From Algicola sp. (GTDB lineage: Bacteria; Bacteroidota; Bacteroidia; Flavobacteriales; Flavobacteriaceae), in assembly GCA_018222915.1 (NCBI GenBank), contig JAAEZI010000006.1, forward strand, positions 19,446 through 83,445: a stretch of 64,000 nucleotides of DNA, written 5' to 3'. Position 1 is the first letter of the stretch; the number at the start of each line of letters is the position of its first letter. The notes beneath the pieces were generated by a model. It ran no database searches. It saw only the letters and a list, made by a program, of their open reading frames with translations, and was not told where the DNA came from. Shown here piece after piece: positions 28,804 through 37,621 of this stretch. A program made the translations under genes and the position numbers.

Positions 28804-30078
28804 ATGCAACGCGATTCACAAATTTTTGAGCTTATTGAAGCAGAAAAGGAGAGACAAATTAACGGCTTGGAGCTTATTGCTTCTGAAAACTTTGTAAGCG
28901 ACCAGGTGATGGAAGCTGCAGGTTCAGTATTGACCAATAAATATGCAGAAGGTTATCCAGGAAAACGTTATTATGGTGGTTGTGAAGTGGTGGATGAAGT
29001 GGAGCAAATTGCTATTGATCGCGCGAAGACCTTGTTCGGAGCTGCATGGGCAAATGTGCAACCACATTCAGGAAGCCAGGCCAATACAGCTGTTTTTGCA
29101 GCTTGCTTAAAGCCTGGTGATAAAATCTTAGGGTTTGATCTTTCTCATGGTGGTCATTTAACGCATGGGTCACCAGTGAACTTTTCGGGAAAATTATACA
29201 ACCCTGTATTCTATGGAGTAGAAAAGGAGACAGGGGTTTTGAACTATGATAAGATTCAAGAAATCGCCACTAAAGAACGACCTCAGATGATTATCGCTGG
29301 TGCTTCGGCATATTCTCGTGATATTGATTTTAAAAGGTTTCGAGCGATTGCTGATAGTGTTAATGCGCTATTGCTAGCAGATATTTCTCATCCGTCCGGT
29401 TTAATCGCCAAAGGTATTTTAAATGATCCATTACCACATTGTCATATTGTGACTACAACAACGCATAAAACCTTACGAGGACCTCGAGGCGGCTTGATTA
29501 TGATGGGACAGGATTTCGACAATCCTTTCGGACTAAAATTAAAAAATGGCAATCTTAAAAAAATGTCGTCTTTACTGGATTCAGCAGTATTCCCAGGAAA
29601 TCAAGGCGGTCCGTTAGAACACATTATTGCTGCAAAAGCGATTGCCTTTGGTGAAGCACTTTCTGACGACTTTATTCATTATATGTTACAAGTTAAAAAT
29701 AATGCGGCAGCTATGGCTAAAGCATTTGTAAATAGAGGTTACCATATTATTTCTGGTGGTACAGACAATCATATGATGTTGATTGATTTGAGAAATAAGG
29801 ATATTACAGGGAAGGCGGCTGAAGAAGCTTTAGGTAAAGCTGATATTACAGTCAATAAAAATATGGTGCCATTTGATGATAAAAGTCCGTTTGTGACCTC
29901 AGGAATAAGAGTCGGTACGGCAGCTGTAACGACTAGAGGGCTTAAAGAAGATGATATGGAAACGATTGTGGCACTCATTGATGACGCACTTATAAATTAT
30001 GAAAATGATGAGCGCTTGGAAACGATTGCCACGAAAGTGAATGAGCTCATGAGTAATAAACCTTTGTTTGCATCTTAA
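28804..30078 (+). CDS. glyA: Serine hydroxymethyltransferase
   Basis: PLP enzyme converting serine and tetrahydrofolate to glycine and methylene-tetrahydrofolate, the main cellular source of one-carbon units. Clear landmarks are [35 protein letters not shown] and the PLP lysine in [14 protein letters not shown] (near residue 224). At 424 residues it is normal. It is monocistronic, bounded by a promoter-like box and a strong terminator. Confidence 0.97.
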   Translation: MQRDSQIFELIEAEKERQINGLELIASENFVSDQVMEAAGSVLTNKYAEGYPGKRYYGGCEVVDEVEQIAIDRAKTLFGAAWANVQPHSGSQANTAVFAACLKPGDKILGFDLSHGGHLTHGSPVNFSGKLYNPVFYGVEKETGVLNYDKIQEIATKERPQMIIAGASAYSRDIDFKRFRAIADSVNALLLADISHPSGLIAKGILNDPLPHCHIVTTTTHKTLRGPRGGLIMMGQDFDNPFGLKLKNGNLKKMSSLLDSAVFPGNQGGPLEHIIAAKAIAFGEALSDDFIHYMLQVKNNAAAMAKAFVNRGYHIISGGTDNHMMLIDLRNKDITGKAAEEALGKADITVNKNMVPFDDKSPFVTSGIRVGTAAVTTRGLKEDDMETIVALIDDALINYENDERLETIATKVNELMSNKPLFAS

Positions 30079-30108
30079 AGGAATAAACAAAACAAACTAT
30101 ACAAACAA

Positions 30109-30138
30109 AAAAAGACCTTTCACATGAGAGGTCTTTTT
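30109..30138. terminator. Bidirectional terminator after glyA
   Basis: AAAAAGACCT (30109-30118) pairs with AGGTCTTTTT (30129-30138) around a 10-base loop that itself can pair partly. It lies between glyA (+) and the convergent lipoprotein gene (-). Confidence 0.88.
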
Positions 30139-30158
30139 GTATTATTTAAAAACTGTTT

Positions 30159-31724
30159 TTACTCGTCGTCTTCGAAGGTGTTATGCTGATAAGCACCTGC
30201 ATCAGGAGGCGAAGTTCTCGGCGTTCCAAGAAGGTCATTGTTAATTATGAAATTAGGATCACCAATACCTATAGCTCCAGAATTGTCACCTATCATGAGC
30301 TCATTTTCGAAAGGTAATTTGAAATCAGGGTTACTATTAAAAATACAGTTATTATATAAGTTAGCTCCTGGGTCATTAAAATTATAATTTGGACCTGAGA
30401 AATTGCCGTTCGTGTCTTGGAATCGTATCAGGCAATTATTGAACTGAAAATTAAATGCGAAGCTGGAGTCTGAAATTTGATCTAATATCATCTCGGGATT
30501 ATCATTGCCATAGATAATACAATTGTTGAAAACAGCTTCATCAAGATCATTACCTTGATCGACATTGTTCTCGTCTGTTATATAATTGTTTAGCAGCAGC
30601 GCTGGAAATTGTCTGAAACTACTGTTCCAGTAATTAGCTATGGTGGCATGTGTAAAATTATAGCGACCACCAAATGTTCCAGCGAAAGAGGATTGTCCGG
30701 AGTTATTGATCACGATATTTTCAGCGGTTACAGAACTAGCTCTTGCTAAGATGCCGAAGTTGCTCGAGTTGTATATTTGAGAATTCGCAATCGAGAGTTT
30801 GTTATCATTTTGATTACCTTCGGAAAGGATACCTACTGTTCCGTTTTTAATGGTAGCGTAGTTAATGTCAATATTTTGGCTCCCAGGAAACAACCAAATA
30901 GTTCCCCATTGTCCAGGAATATCAGCAAATAATGGTTCTAATCGGTCACCTTCAAAAATCACTTCTTTTTCTAAAAGTTCTGGATCATCACTTATCTCAC
31001 CATTCACTTTAAGCGATGCATTATTCGTTATAAGTAATCCAGAATTAGCATGAAAATGAACACGTGAGCCAGCTTCAATGGTCAGTTCGTCGCCTTCATC
31101 AACAGCGGCATAACCGTAAATTACATAGGGTTTCTCATTGGTAAACGTGAGTTCATCCGCTTCTAAAAAACGACCTTGTATAGGTGTTTCGTCTGGCGTT
31201 CCATCACCATCAACATCAAACACAAGCGTTTCTATAATACCTGTAGTTTCGTCACGATCAGGATAAATGAAGACAGCGTCCTTAATCAACGTTACGAGTT
31301 CCACTTTTTGGAAGTTATTGCCACTGTCAAATTCTATAGCATCTGTGTAAAGGAATTCTAAGCTGTTTTGAGAAAGCGTTTGAATATCTGCAGTTGTTTC
31401 AATGAAAATATACAAACTATCGTTGGCTAGAAGTTCGACGTTTTCAAATTCCTTTCCTGGCATACCATCTACATTGAGACGGTAATTGGAGGTTTGACCT
31501 TGTCCCAATCTCACGGTTGGAATGGAAATATCCTCATCACTTCGATTATAAACTTTTAAGTTATAAGTACTCGATCCAATGTTGCTAAAAACGGTGTCTA
31601 AATATATGGTGTCTTTTGAAAACTCTAGTGCACCATTACTTGGTGCAAAGTCAAAATCTTTCCGACAGGAACTCCAAAATACTAAGGTTGATAGCGTTAA
31701 TAAAAAATATATAATTCGTTTCAT
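30159..31724 (-). CDS. Lipoprotein with right-handed beta-helix-like repeats
   Basis: 521 residues with a signal and lipobox (STLVFWSSCR, Cys at 20). Residues about 25-180 form a beta-sandwich-like region (FSNIGSSTYNLKVYNRSDEDI). From about 230 the sequence becomes a series of short strands rich in Asn and Ile (INYATIKNGTVGI, LSIANSQIYNSSNFGILARASSVTAENIVINNSG), the pattern of a right-handed parallel beta helix. It ends with GAYQHNTFEDDE, a choice-of-anchor style ending common in such Bacteroidetes surface proteins. Likely cell-surface or periplasmic; ligand unknown. Confidence 0.75.
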   Translation of the reverse strand: MKRIIYFLLTLSTLVFWSSCRKDFDFAPSNGALEFSKDTIYLDTVFSNIGSSTYNLKVYNRSDEDISIPTVRLGQGQTSNYRLNVDGMPGKEFENVELLANDSLYIFIETTADIQTLSQNSLEFLYTDAIEFDSGNNFQKVELVTLIKDAVFIYPDRDETTGIIETLVFDVDGDGTPDETPIQGRFLEADELTFTNEKPYVIYGYAAVDEGDELTIEAGSRVHFHANSGLLITNNASLKVNGEISDDPELLEKEVIFEGDRLEPLFADIPGQWGTIWLFPGSQNIDINYATIKNGTVGILSEGNQNDNKLSIANSQIYNSSNFGILARASSVTAENIVINNSGQSSFAGTFGGRYNFTHATIANYWNSSFRQFPALLLNNYITDENNVDQGNDLDEAVFNNCIIYGNDNPEMILDQISDSSFAFNFQFNNCLIRFQDTNGNFSGPNYNFNDPGANLYNNCIFNSNPDFKLPFENELMIGDNSGAIGIGDPNFIINNDLLGTPRTSPPDAGAYQHNTFEDDE

Positions 31725-31835
31725 AGCGATTTAATCTCTTGTAGGAAAAAATAGTTACAACATTTTCACCTCAGGCCTTAAAAATATAACTTTTGAAATC
31801 ATCTTTTAGTATCATGGTCAAAAAATAGTAGAAAA

Positions 31836-32588
31836 TTAATGCTTTTCGCTCTCGGCAAGTAATTTATGGAATGTTTTACTGTGTTCTATCAATGCCTCTA
31901 AAAGCAAGAATTCATTTTGTTTGTCTAATAATTTGCTATTTAAATTTTGCGCACTGCAATAGTCGAAAAAGAGGTATTGATAATCCATTGGGATATGAAG
32001 TTCTTCCTTAAGGAACGTTCTCGTAAATAACGAACTTTCTTCAAAACAGTTTTCGAGATCTTCTGGAGTTATATAGGTAATGGTAGTTTTGGTTTTCTTT
32101 TTTTTAAAAAGTTTAACTATTTTTTTCCCGAGCGCAATAAAATCAATATTGCTACTTGGTTGCATACCATAGAGCCATGGTCGATTTTTTATATCATTGG
32201 CAAGCTGGTTGCCGAAACGAGCTTCAAATACAATCGTATCCAATGGTTTCTGAATCACTTTATGAATTTCAACTTCATCCAATTCGTTGGTAATCGCTTT
32301 GAGTTCAATGACCATGTCCTCTTCAAACAAGGAAGATGTTACTAGAAACGTTTTTTGTTGATGAAACAATGAACTAATTTCTATGGTGTCATTAATTGAC
32401 GCATGTATTTCAAAATAGCCATGTTGATCGGTATAGGAGAGTATATGTTGTGTTTTATTCAGTAATCTGATGCCTTGAAGTGACGCATGGTCATCGTAAA
32501 TGTATCCTGAAATGTTATTTTGAGCGCTAACGGAAGCCGCAAAACAAACAAGAGTTACATAAATAAAAAGCCTTTTCAAAAAAATCAA
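31836..32588 (-). CDS. Exported carboxypeptidase-regulatory-like domain protein
   Basis: 250 residues with a signal peptide (about 1-22, ending VSAQ). Residues about 25-95 form a CarboxypepD-reg-like beta-sandwich (ISGYIYDDHASLQGIRLLN ... GYFEI), the domain often found before TonB-dependent barrels. Here no barrel follows; instead there is a helical basic segment (LFKKKKTKTTITYITPEDLENCFE). Function unknown; possibly a periplasmic accessory protein. Confidence 0.7.
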   Translation of the reverse strand: MIFLKRLFIYVTLVCFAASVSAQNNISGYIYDDHASLQGIRLLNKTQHILSYTDQHGYFEIHASINDTIEISSLFHQQKTFLVTSSLFEEDMVIELKAITNELDEVEIHKVIQKPLDTIVFEARFGNQLANDIKNRPWLYGMQPSSNIDFIALGKKIVKLFKKKKTKTTITYITPEDLENCFEESSLFTRTFLKEELHIPMDYQYLFFDYCSAQNLNSKLLDKQNEFLLLEALIEHSKTFHKLLAESEKH

Positions 32589-32671
32589 AGTGGTTGTTTC
32601 CCTAAATTAATAACTTCTAAGAATAACTAAGTTATTAATTAAGAGAATTTAACATGCCATTTAGCAATCCT

Positions 32672-33061
32672 TTAACTAAATAAACGCTGGATGTCCTCCG
32701 GAATTCGCGCAGGTCGGTGTGTGTCATGCGACATATAACACCAGATGGTTTCAGAGGTTGTCAATAACTTTAAGGAGTTTTTCATATAGATTTCGACCAT
32801 TCTTACAGACTTGACTCCTTTGGTTTCTTTGACATAGGTTTTTAATAAAAGTTTGTCTCCTAACAAGGCTTCTCCCTTATATTGAATATGATGACTTATC
32901 ATCACCCAATAAAATTTGTTTCTAGTAGCTTCTGAAGATTTTAAGAGCCAGTGAGATTCTGCCATATCCTGAACCCATTGTACATAACGTACATTATTCA
33001 CATGGTTTCTGGCATCTAAATCAGCCTGGGAAACCGTTATTTCTTCTTCGTGAATGTCCAT
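32672..33061 (-). CDS. Acyl-CoA thioesterase, hotdog fold (4HBT/FatM-like)
   Basis: 129-residue single hotdog domain. The N-terminus has the family's VSQADLDARNHVNNVRYVQWV, where the Asp of DARNHVNN is in the position of the catalytic residue in 4-hydroxybenzoyl-CoA thioesterase. The rest (EALLGDKLLLKTYV, SVRMVEIYMKN, LLTTSETIWCYM) fits the beta strands of the fold. The likely substrate is an acyl-CoA, identity unknown. It is 36 bases downstream of the glutamine cyclotransferase gene on the same strand and may share its transcript. Confidence 0.85.
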   Translation of the reverse strand: MDIHEEEITVSQADLDARNHVNNVRYVQWVQDMAESHWLLKSSEATRNKFYWVMISHHIQYKGEALLGDKLLLKTYVKETKGVKSVRMVEIYMKNSLKLLTTSETIWCYMSHDTHRPARIPEDIQRLFS

Positions 33062-33097
33062 AAGCTTATTTAAAACATTGACCTTGGGTCGTCTAGA

Positions 33098-34129
33098 TTA
33101 CTTTTCAAAAACTTCAACTTCAAATAATTTATCCCAGCGTTTTCCTGTCACGAAAATGGTTTTTGTGTCTGGATTATATGCAATACCATTTAAGACATCC
33201 AAACCTTGATGTTGGGTAACCAATTTTCGAAGAGGTGAAAAATCTATCACACCTTCAATCGCGCCATTTTTAGGGTTGATAATCGCCACACCATTTTTTT
33301 GATAGCGATTGGCATAAATTTTACCATCAATATATTCCATTTCGTTAATGCCGACAATACGACCTTTATTGGTATAAACTTGAATGTGAGATTCCTCAGT
33401 TAGTGTTTCAGGGTTCAATAGCCATATATGCTCGGTGCCATCAGATTTAAAGATAGTCTTACCATCGTTACAAAGTCCCCAGCCTTCTTTACTTTTACCG
33501 TAGGTGAAACTACTCGTTTTTTCAAGTGTATTGACGTCATACACAAAACCAATATTTTCTTGCCACGTTAGTTGATAGATACTTTCATTATAAATGGTTA
33601 AGCCTTCACCAAAATATTGATCAGCCAAAGCCACATTTTGTAAAACCTCACCTGTTTTGTAATCGACTTTCCTCAGTTTTGATTCGTTATATTGGCCTGT
33701 GCTTTCATATAAGGCACCATTGTAAAATTCGAGACCTTGTGTGTAAGATGTGATATCATGTGGGTATTCATTGATAATTTTATAGCCGTAAACTTTTGGT
33801 GTCACATTGTTTAGTATGGTAATCTTAGTACTGATCTCTTCTGAAGTGTCCTCCAATTTCACTATAGCTTTGATGGTGTGAATACCGAGCTTTTCGTCAT
33901 CGAGCTTTATGCTAGATTCTATTGGTTGATCATTCCATTGAAATTGTACAGAAGAAATGGCTAACTCTTTTGGGTTTTTTATGGTAAAATTGATGGTTTC
34001 ACCGAGTTTCGCCACATTATCCTTGGCATTTGTCTCAATAGTAAGGTTCGTTTTTTGTGATCCCGTATTGCCACAAGCTATAAGTGAAAAGGTTAAAATG
34101 GTGATTATGAAAGTTTTAATTGACTGCAT
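33098..34129 (-). CDS. Glutaminyl-peptide cyclotransferase (plant/bacterial beta-propeller type), lipoprotein
   Basis: 343 residues. A lipobox-like LIACGN (Cys at 19) suggests lipid anchoring. An N-terminal Ig-like region (about 30-105) precedes a five-bladed beta-propeller with family motifs YTQGLEFYNGALYESTGQY, YFGEGLTIY, WGLCNDGKTIFKSDGT, NEMEYIDGKIYANRY and a final HQGLDVLNGIAYNPDTKTIFVTGKRWD. The family cyclises N-terminal Gln to pyroglutamate on exported proteins, which has a plausible role in Bacteroidetes where many exported proteins start with Gln after signal cleavage (see the ...AQ termini in this window); that link is inference. Confidence 0.87.
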   Translation of the reverse strand: MQSIKTFIITILTFSLIACGNTGSQKTNLTIETNAKDNVAKLGETINFTIKNPKELAISSVQFQWNDQPIESSIKLDDEKLGIHTIKAIVKLEDTSEEISTKITILNNVTPKVYGYKIINEYPHDITSYTQGLEFYNGALYESTGQYNESKLRKVDYKTGEVLQNVALADQYFGEGLTIYNESIYQLTWQENIGFVYDVNTLEKTSSFTYGKSKEGWGLCNDGKTIFKSDGTEHIWLLNPETLTEESHIQVYTNKGRIVGINEMEYIDGKIYANRYQKNGVAIINPKNGAIEGVIDFSPLRKLVTQHQGLDVLNGIAYNPDTKTIFVTGKRWDKLFEVEVFEK

Positions 34130-34182
34130 TCTTGAAATGATTTTAATGCAAGTTATTTAATTAAATTCAGTTTAAAAAATCA

Positions 34183-34213
34183 TTGGAAAAGTATTAAAAG
34201 ATTGTATCTTTGC
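34183..34213 (+). promoter_or_regulatory. Promoter of the SRP RNA gene
   Basis: TTG at 34183-34185 and TATCTTTG at 34206-34213 with a 20-base spacer match the Bacteroidetes consensus TTG-N19-21-TAnnTTTG. The RNA's first base (34219) falls 6 bases after the -7 element, as expected. Confidence 0.85.
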
Positions 34214-34218
34214 ACTCG

Positions 34219-34316
34219 GCAAGTCCTACACAACCAGCTCCTGCTTAATCCTCCAGGTCGGGAACGAAGCAAAGGTACGCGGTCGTAGCGGTGTGATGTA
34301 GGTAGCTTGCCTTTTT
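34219..34316 (+). ncRNA. ffs: Signal recognition particle RNA, small bacterial type (4.5S-like)
   Basis: About 93 bases ending in a U-rich tail. The ends pair (GGCAAG at 34219-34224 with CTTGCC at 34306-34311), the arms are self-complementary along the molecule (CCTACA with TGTAGG), and the apical part carries the conserved asymmetric loop and tetraloop region AGGTCGGGAACGAAGC with GCAAAGGTA, as in all SRP RNAs. A textbook promoter precedes it and a T run (34311-34318) follows. The RNA binds Ffh and targets nascent membrane and exported proteins to the translocon. Confidence 0.93.
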
Positions 34317-34373
34317 TTGTACCCATAACTTTCCTTTTTAAATTGTACTTTTGAATTATATTCCGAATTAATT

Positions 34374-35177
34374 ATGTCTAAAGTTGTATTAATTACAGGA
34401 GGTTCCTCAGGAATTGGTAAATCTATTGGAGAATTCTTGGCAAATAAAGGGGAAATAGTGTATGGTACGAGCAGATCTCCAGAACGTTATCCTGAATCAA
34501 AGATTAAGCTGGTCGCATTAGATGTTGCCAATGCAGATTCCATTACGAGTGCAATTCAGACCGTTGTGGCCAATGAAGGGCGAATCGATGTTGTTATTAA
34601 TAATGCTGGAGCAGGTATTACAGGACCTATTGAAGAAACTCCCAACGAAGAGATCAAACGCAATTTTGAAACGAACTTTTTCGGTCCTATTAACGTCATC
34701 AAGGCCGTATTGCCACACATGCGTGAGCAGAACTCGGGTCTTATCATAAATATAACGTCTATCGCAGGTTATATGGGATTGCCCTATCGTGGTGTTTACA
34801 GTGCGAGTAAAGGTGCATTGGAATTAATAACAGAAGCGTTCCGAATGGAAATCAAAGATTTTAACATTCATATGACAAACGTGGCGCCAGGTGATTTTGC
34901 CACGAATATTGCCGCAGGAAGATATCATGCGCCAGTTATTTCAGGATCACCATATGAAACAACTTATGGTTCTGTGCTAAAAGCTATCGATGAGGATGTG
35001 GATAGTGGAGGCGACCCAAAGATGGTTGCAGAACAGATTTATAAAATCATGAATACTTCAAATCCGAAAATACATTATAAAGTAGGTGCGTTCATGCAAA
35101 AATTTTCAATCGTATTGAAGAGAATCTTACCCGATAAGCTATACGAAAAACTGCTTTTAAACCATTATAAATTATAA
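34374..35177 (+). CDS. Short-chain dehydrogenase/reductase
   Basis: 267-residue classical SDR. The cofactor motif is GGSSGIGKS (residues 8-16), NNAGAG follows near 82, and the catalytic Ser-Tyr-Lys set is in INITSIAGYMG and YSASKGALE. TSRSPERYPE after the second strand suggests NADP preference, because Ser-Arg follow the strand end; this is an inference. The substrate is unknown. It follows the SRP RNA gene by about 60 bases and is probably transcribed separately. Confidence 0.92.
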   Translation: MSKVVLITGGSSGIGKSIGEFLANKGEIVYGTSRSPERYPESKIKLVALDVANADSITSAIQTVVANEGRIDVVINNAGAGITGPIEETPNEEIKRNFETNFFGPINVIKAVLPHMREQNSGLIINITSIAGYMGLPYRGVYSASKGALELITEAFRMEIKDFNIHMTNVAPGDFATNIAAGRYHAPVISGSPYETTYGSVLKAIDEDVDSGGDPKMVAEQIYKIMNTSNPKIHYKVGAFMQKFSIVLKRILPDKLYEKLLLNHYKL

Positions 35178-35296
35178 AGATCTGCGCAAGATTGGCCAAA
35201 AAATTGTTAATATCATTTAATAATTTGCTGTGCTTAAAGGCGTAATAAAATTGTAAATTCGCCATAATTTAAAACACAACTATAACCTAATTACAG

Positions 35297-35950
35297 ATGA
35301 AATTTTTTATTGATACTGCCAACCTTGATCAGATTAAAGAAGCTCAAGATTTGGGAATTTTAGATGGTGTAACCACCAATCCTTCATTAATGGCTAAAGA
35401 AGGCATTACAGGACATGATAACATCATGAAGCATTATGTGAATATCTGCAATATTGTTGATGGCGATGTGTCTGCTGAAGTCATCTCGACAGATTTTGAA
35501 GGGATGATTAGAGAAGGCGAAGCTTTAGCTGATTTGCACGATCAAATCGTGATAAAATTGCCCATGATAAAAGATGGTGTTAAGGCTTGTAAGTACTTTT
35601 CAGATAAAGGCATTAAAACGAATGTTACTTTAGTGTTCTCACCTGGACAAGCATTATTGGCAGCGAAAGCAGGTGCAACCTACGTGTCGCCTTTTATCGG
35701 ACGATTAGATGACATTTCAACAGATGGGCTAAATCTCATTGCTGAGATACGAATGATTTATGATAATTACGGTTTTGAAACTGAAATATTAGCAGCTTCT
35801 GTTCGTCACACTATGCATGTCATTGATTGTGCTAAATTAGGTGCTGATGTGATGACAGGACCATTGAGTTCTATCGTTGGATTATTGAAACATCCTTTGA
35901 CAGATATTGGCTTGGAGAAGTTTTTGGCCGACTATAAGAAAGGGAACTAA
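35297..35950 (+). CDS. Small transaldolase / fructose-6-phosphate aldolase family
   Basis: 217-residue TalC/FSA-type barrel. The N-terminus [16 protein letters not shown] and [14 protein letters not shown] are diagnostic. The Schiff-base lysine is in IVIKLPM (near residue 86), and further motifs are [31 protein letters not shown] and [10 protein letters not shown]. Whether it works as a transaldolase in the pentose phosphate pathway (the usual annotation in Bacteroidetes) or as an aldolase cannot be decided by eye. It is followed by a strong terminator and appears monocistronic. Confidence 0.95.
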   Translation: MKFFIDTANLDQIKEAQDLGILDGVTTNPSLMAKEGITGHDNIMKHYVNICNIVDGDVSAEVISTDFEGMIREGEALADLHDQIVIKLPMIKDGVKACKYFSDKGIKTNVTLVFSPGQALLAAKAGATYVSPFIGRLDDISTDGLNLIAEIRMIYDNYGFETEILAASVRHTMHVIDCAKLGADVMTGPLSSIVGLLKHPLTDIGLEKFLADYKKGN

Positions 35951-35978
35951 ATACCTCCAAAGATTATAATAGACAATG

Positions 35979-36010
35979 AAAGCTCTTTAACATGGTGTTA
36001 TTGAGCTTTT
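35979..36010. terminator. Terminator after the transaldolase gene
   Basis: AAAGCTC (35979-35985) pairs with GAGCTTT (36003-36009), with an inner TAACA/TGTTA stem (35988-35992 with 35996-36000) and a TTTT end. It lies 28 bases after the stop; the opposite gene's stop is at 36012, so it may serve both. Confidence 0.82.
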
Positions 36011-36011
36011 C

Positions 36012-37433
36012 TTATTGGTTTAAAGCTAAGACACTTTCAATATCTTCAGTCATTTGCTCACTGAACAAATTAGCATTGGCTTTCATGATGTAGCCTTTTT
36101 TATCAACGATCATGACTTTATGCGACCTTGCTATAGCAAATAGACGAATGGCTTCTTTCGGATTTTTAAATATATATTCATTTTCCGTTGGAAATTTCAA
36201 AAGGCTCAAGGTTTTTTTCCAAGAATCTAAATCAAAATCATTGATATTAATGGCGATAAACTCCATGTCTGGATATCTACTTTTTAAACTACGCATCATA
36301 TAGTGGCTATTTCTATAATGCGCCTTAAAATTTGACGACCAGCAATACACAACGGTCGGTTTATTAATGACCGAGCGTAAATCCAATACATTGTTGTTCA
36401 CATCTACAATTTTGGTATTCGGTAATAAATTTCCTGGATGTAGATTAATAGAGGCTTCTGCAATACTAGATAGATAAGATTTTCCTTGTTTATCTGTATT
36501 TTTTTCAAGAAAAGATTCTAAAATTTTCTCAGACTCTTCAGCATTCGTACTGTTAAAAATAAAATCTTTGGTGACTTGTGTTAATGCGAAATTCTTGATC
36601 AAATCATTGGAAATGGTACTGTCTATCAGTCTGAGTTTTTCCAAATTGTAGTCAAGAGAATGTCTGTCAAATGGCTGGTGAGAGCCATCCTGATAATATT
36701 TCCGAAGCGCCAAATTGCTAAAATGCCAGTAAATGAAGTTAGAATATACGGCAAGACCGCTCAAATTCACATCATCATAATCTATATCTTTTCTAAAATC
36801 ATAGAAGTTTTCTGGTAAGTCTTTAAAATGAATAAGTCTGTTGCTACCATAATACCCAAACGGATACATTTCTTTGTAGGCATAATAATTATAGTCGATA
36901 CTAGATTGCGCTACTTTTTGAAATAGTTTCGATGTTTTCTGTGTCGAGGTAAAACGCTCTAAGTATTCTAATTTTTGTTGTCTGAGATCTTCAATAAACT
37001 TTTCAAAGGCTTCAGGCTCTAAATCGTGATGATTGATGATTTTTTTGTTTTCTATCTCATCATTTAAAAACGATTTAATGATGTAATTGTTCTTTTTTGC
37101 ACCTTCACCAGTATATACCAAAGATTCGTCAAAATCATTGGTATTCAACCTGAAGAGGATACTGTCATTGGGTTCTATTAAGATGGTTTGATACTCGCCA
37201 CCATGCGTAAATTTATAAACACCAGCAGTTAAACCTTCAATTTTATGAAGAAACCGATTGTTTTCATCCAAATAAATGGTATCACGGTCGTTTTCTGTGG
37301 CATATAGAGTGATGTAATTATTATTCGGGTTAATAATTTCTCCTCCGAAATAAGCAATTTCGCCTTTATCAGACGTAGAATTACACCCTAAAAACAAAGA
37401 GGTTAGTAAACATGTAACAATGTATAGCTTCAT
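36012..37433 (-). CDS. Thioredoxin-fold (TlpA-like) lipoprotein without CxxC
   Basis: 473 residues with a lipobox (LFLGCNS, Cys at 17). The N-terminal region (about 25-110) is a DUF4369-like beta domain; a long helical middle follows (about 120-330). The C-terminal 140 residues have a thioredoxin/TlpA layout (LPNTKIVDVNNNVLDLRSVINKPTVVYCW ... FIAINI ... VMIVDKKGYIM). At the active-site position the sequence is CWSSNF (Cys364 before the Trp, and Ser-Ser-Asn in place of Cys-x-x-Cys), so classical disulfide chemistry should be lost. Such DUF4369/TlpA chimeras are frequent in Bacteroidetes. Role unknown. Confidence 0.8.
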   Translation of the reverse strand: MKLYIVTCLLTSLFLGCNSTSDKGEIAYFGGEIINPNNNYITLYATENDRDTIYLDENNRFLHKIEGLTAGVYKFTHGGEYQTILIEPNDSILFRLNTNDFDESLVYTGEGAKKNNYIIKSFLNDEIENKKIINHHDLEPEAFEKFIEDLRQQKLEYLERFTSTQKTSKLFQKVAQSSIDYNYYAYKEMYPFGYYGSNRLIHFKDLPENFYDFRKDIDYDDVNLSGLAVYSNFIYWHFSNLALRKYYQDGSHQPFDRHSLDYNLEKLRLIDSTISNDLIKNFALTQVTKDFIFNSTNAEESEKILESFLEKNTDKQGKSYLSSIAEASINLHPGNLLPNTKIVDVNNNVLDLRSVINKPTVVYCWSSNFKAHYRNSHYMMRSLKSRYPDMEFIAININDFDLDSWKKTLSLLKFPTENEYIFKNPKEAIRLFAIARSHKVMIVDKKGYIMKANANLFSEQMTEDIESVLALNQ

Positions 37434-37592
37434 AGAGGTTTAAATCGTAGGTATATGCTTCATACAAAAATAGAGCTTGCAAATAGTAACTGTTGTTAAT
37501 ACGTTGTTAAATGTTGATTTTACTCTAGTTCTAGGATAATGAACTTAATAAAAATAAAGACCTTATGCTTCTTACAAGTAAAGACTTTTTTC

Positions 37593-37600
37593 TACTTTTG
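37593..37600 (+). promoter_or_regulatory. Candidate -7 promoter element of the ABC-F gene
   Basis: TACTTTTG matches TAnnTTTG; transcription would start about 16 bases before the ATG at 37622. Its position inside the longer frame that begins at 37565 argues for the 37622 start. The -33 element is weak. Confidence 0.5.
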
Positions 37601-37621
37601 CAAAAAATTAAAATAAAGACT

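Noticed and set aside
37565..37621. Longer N-terminus for the ABC-F protein
   Set aside because: The extra 19 residues do not match the family and overlap a promoter-like TACTTTTG.
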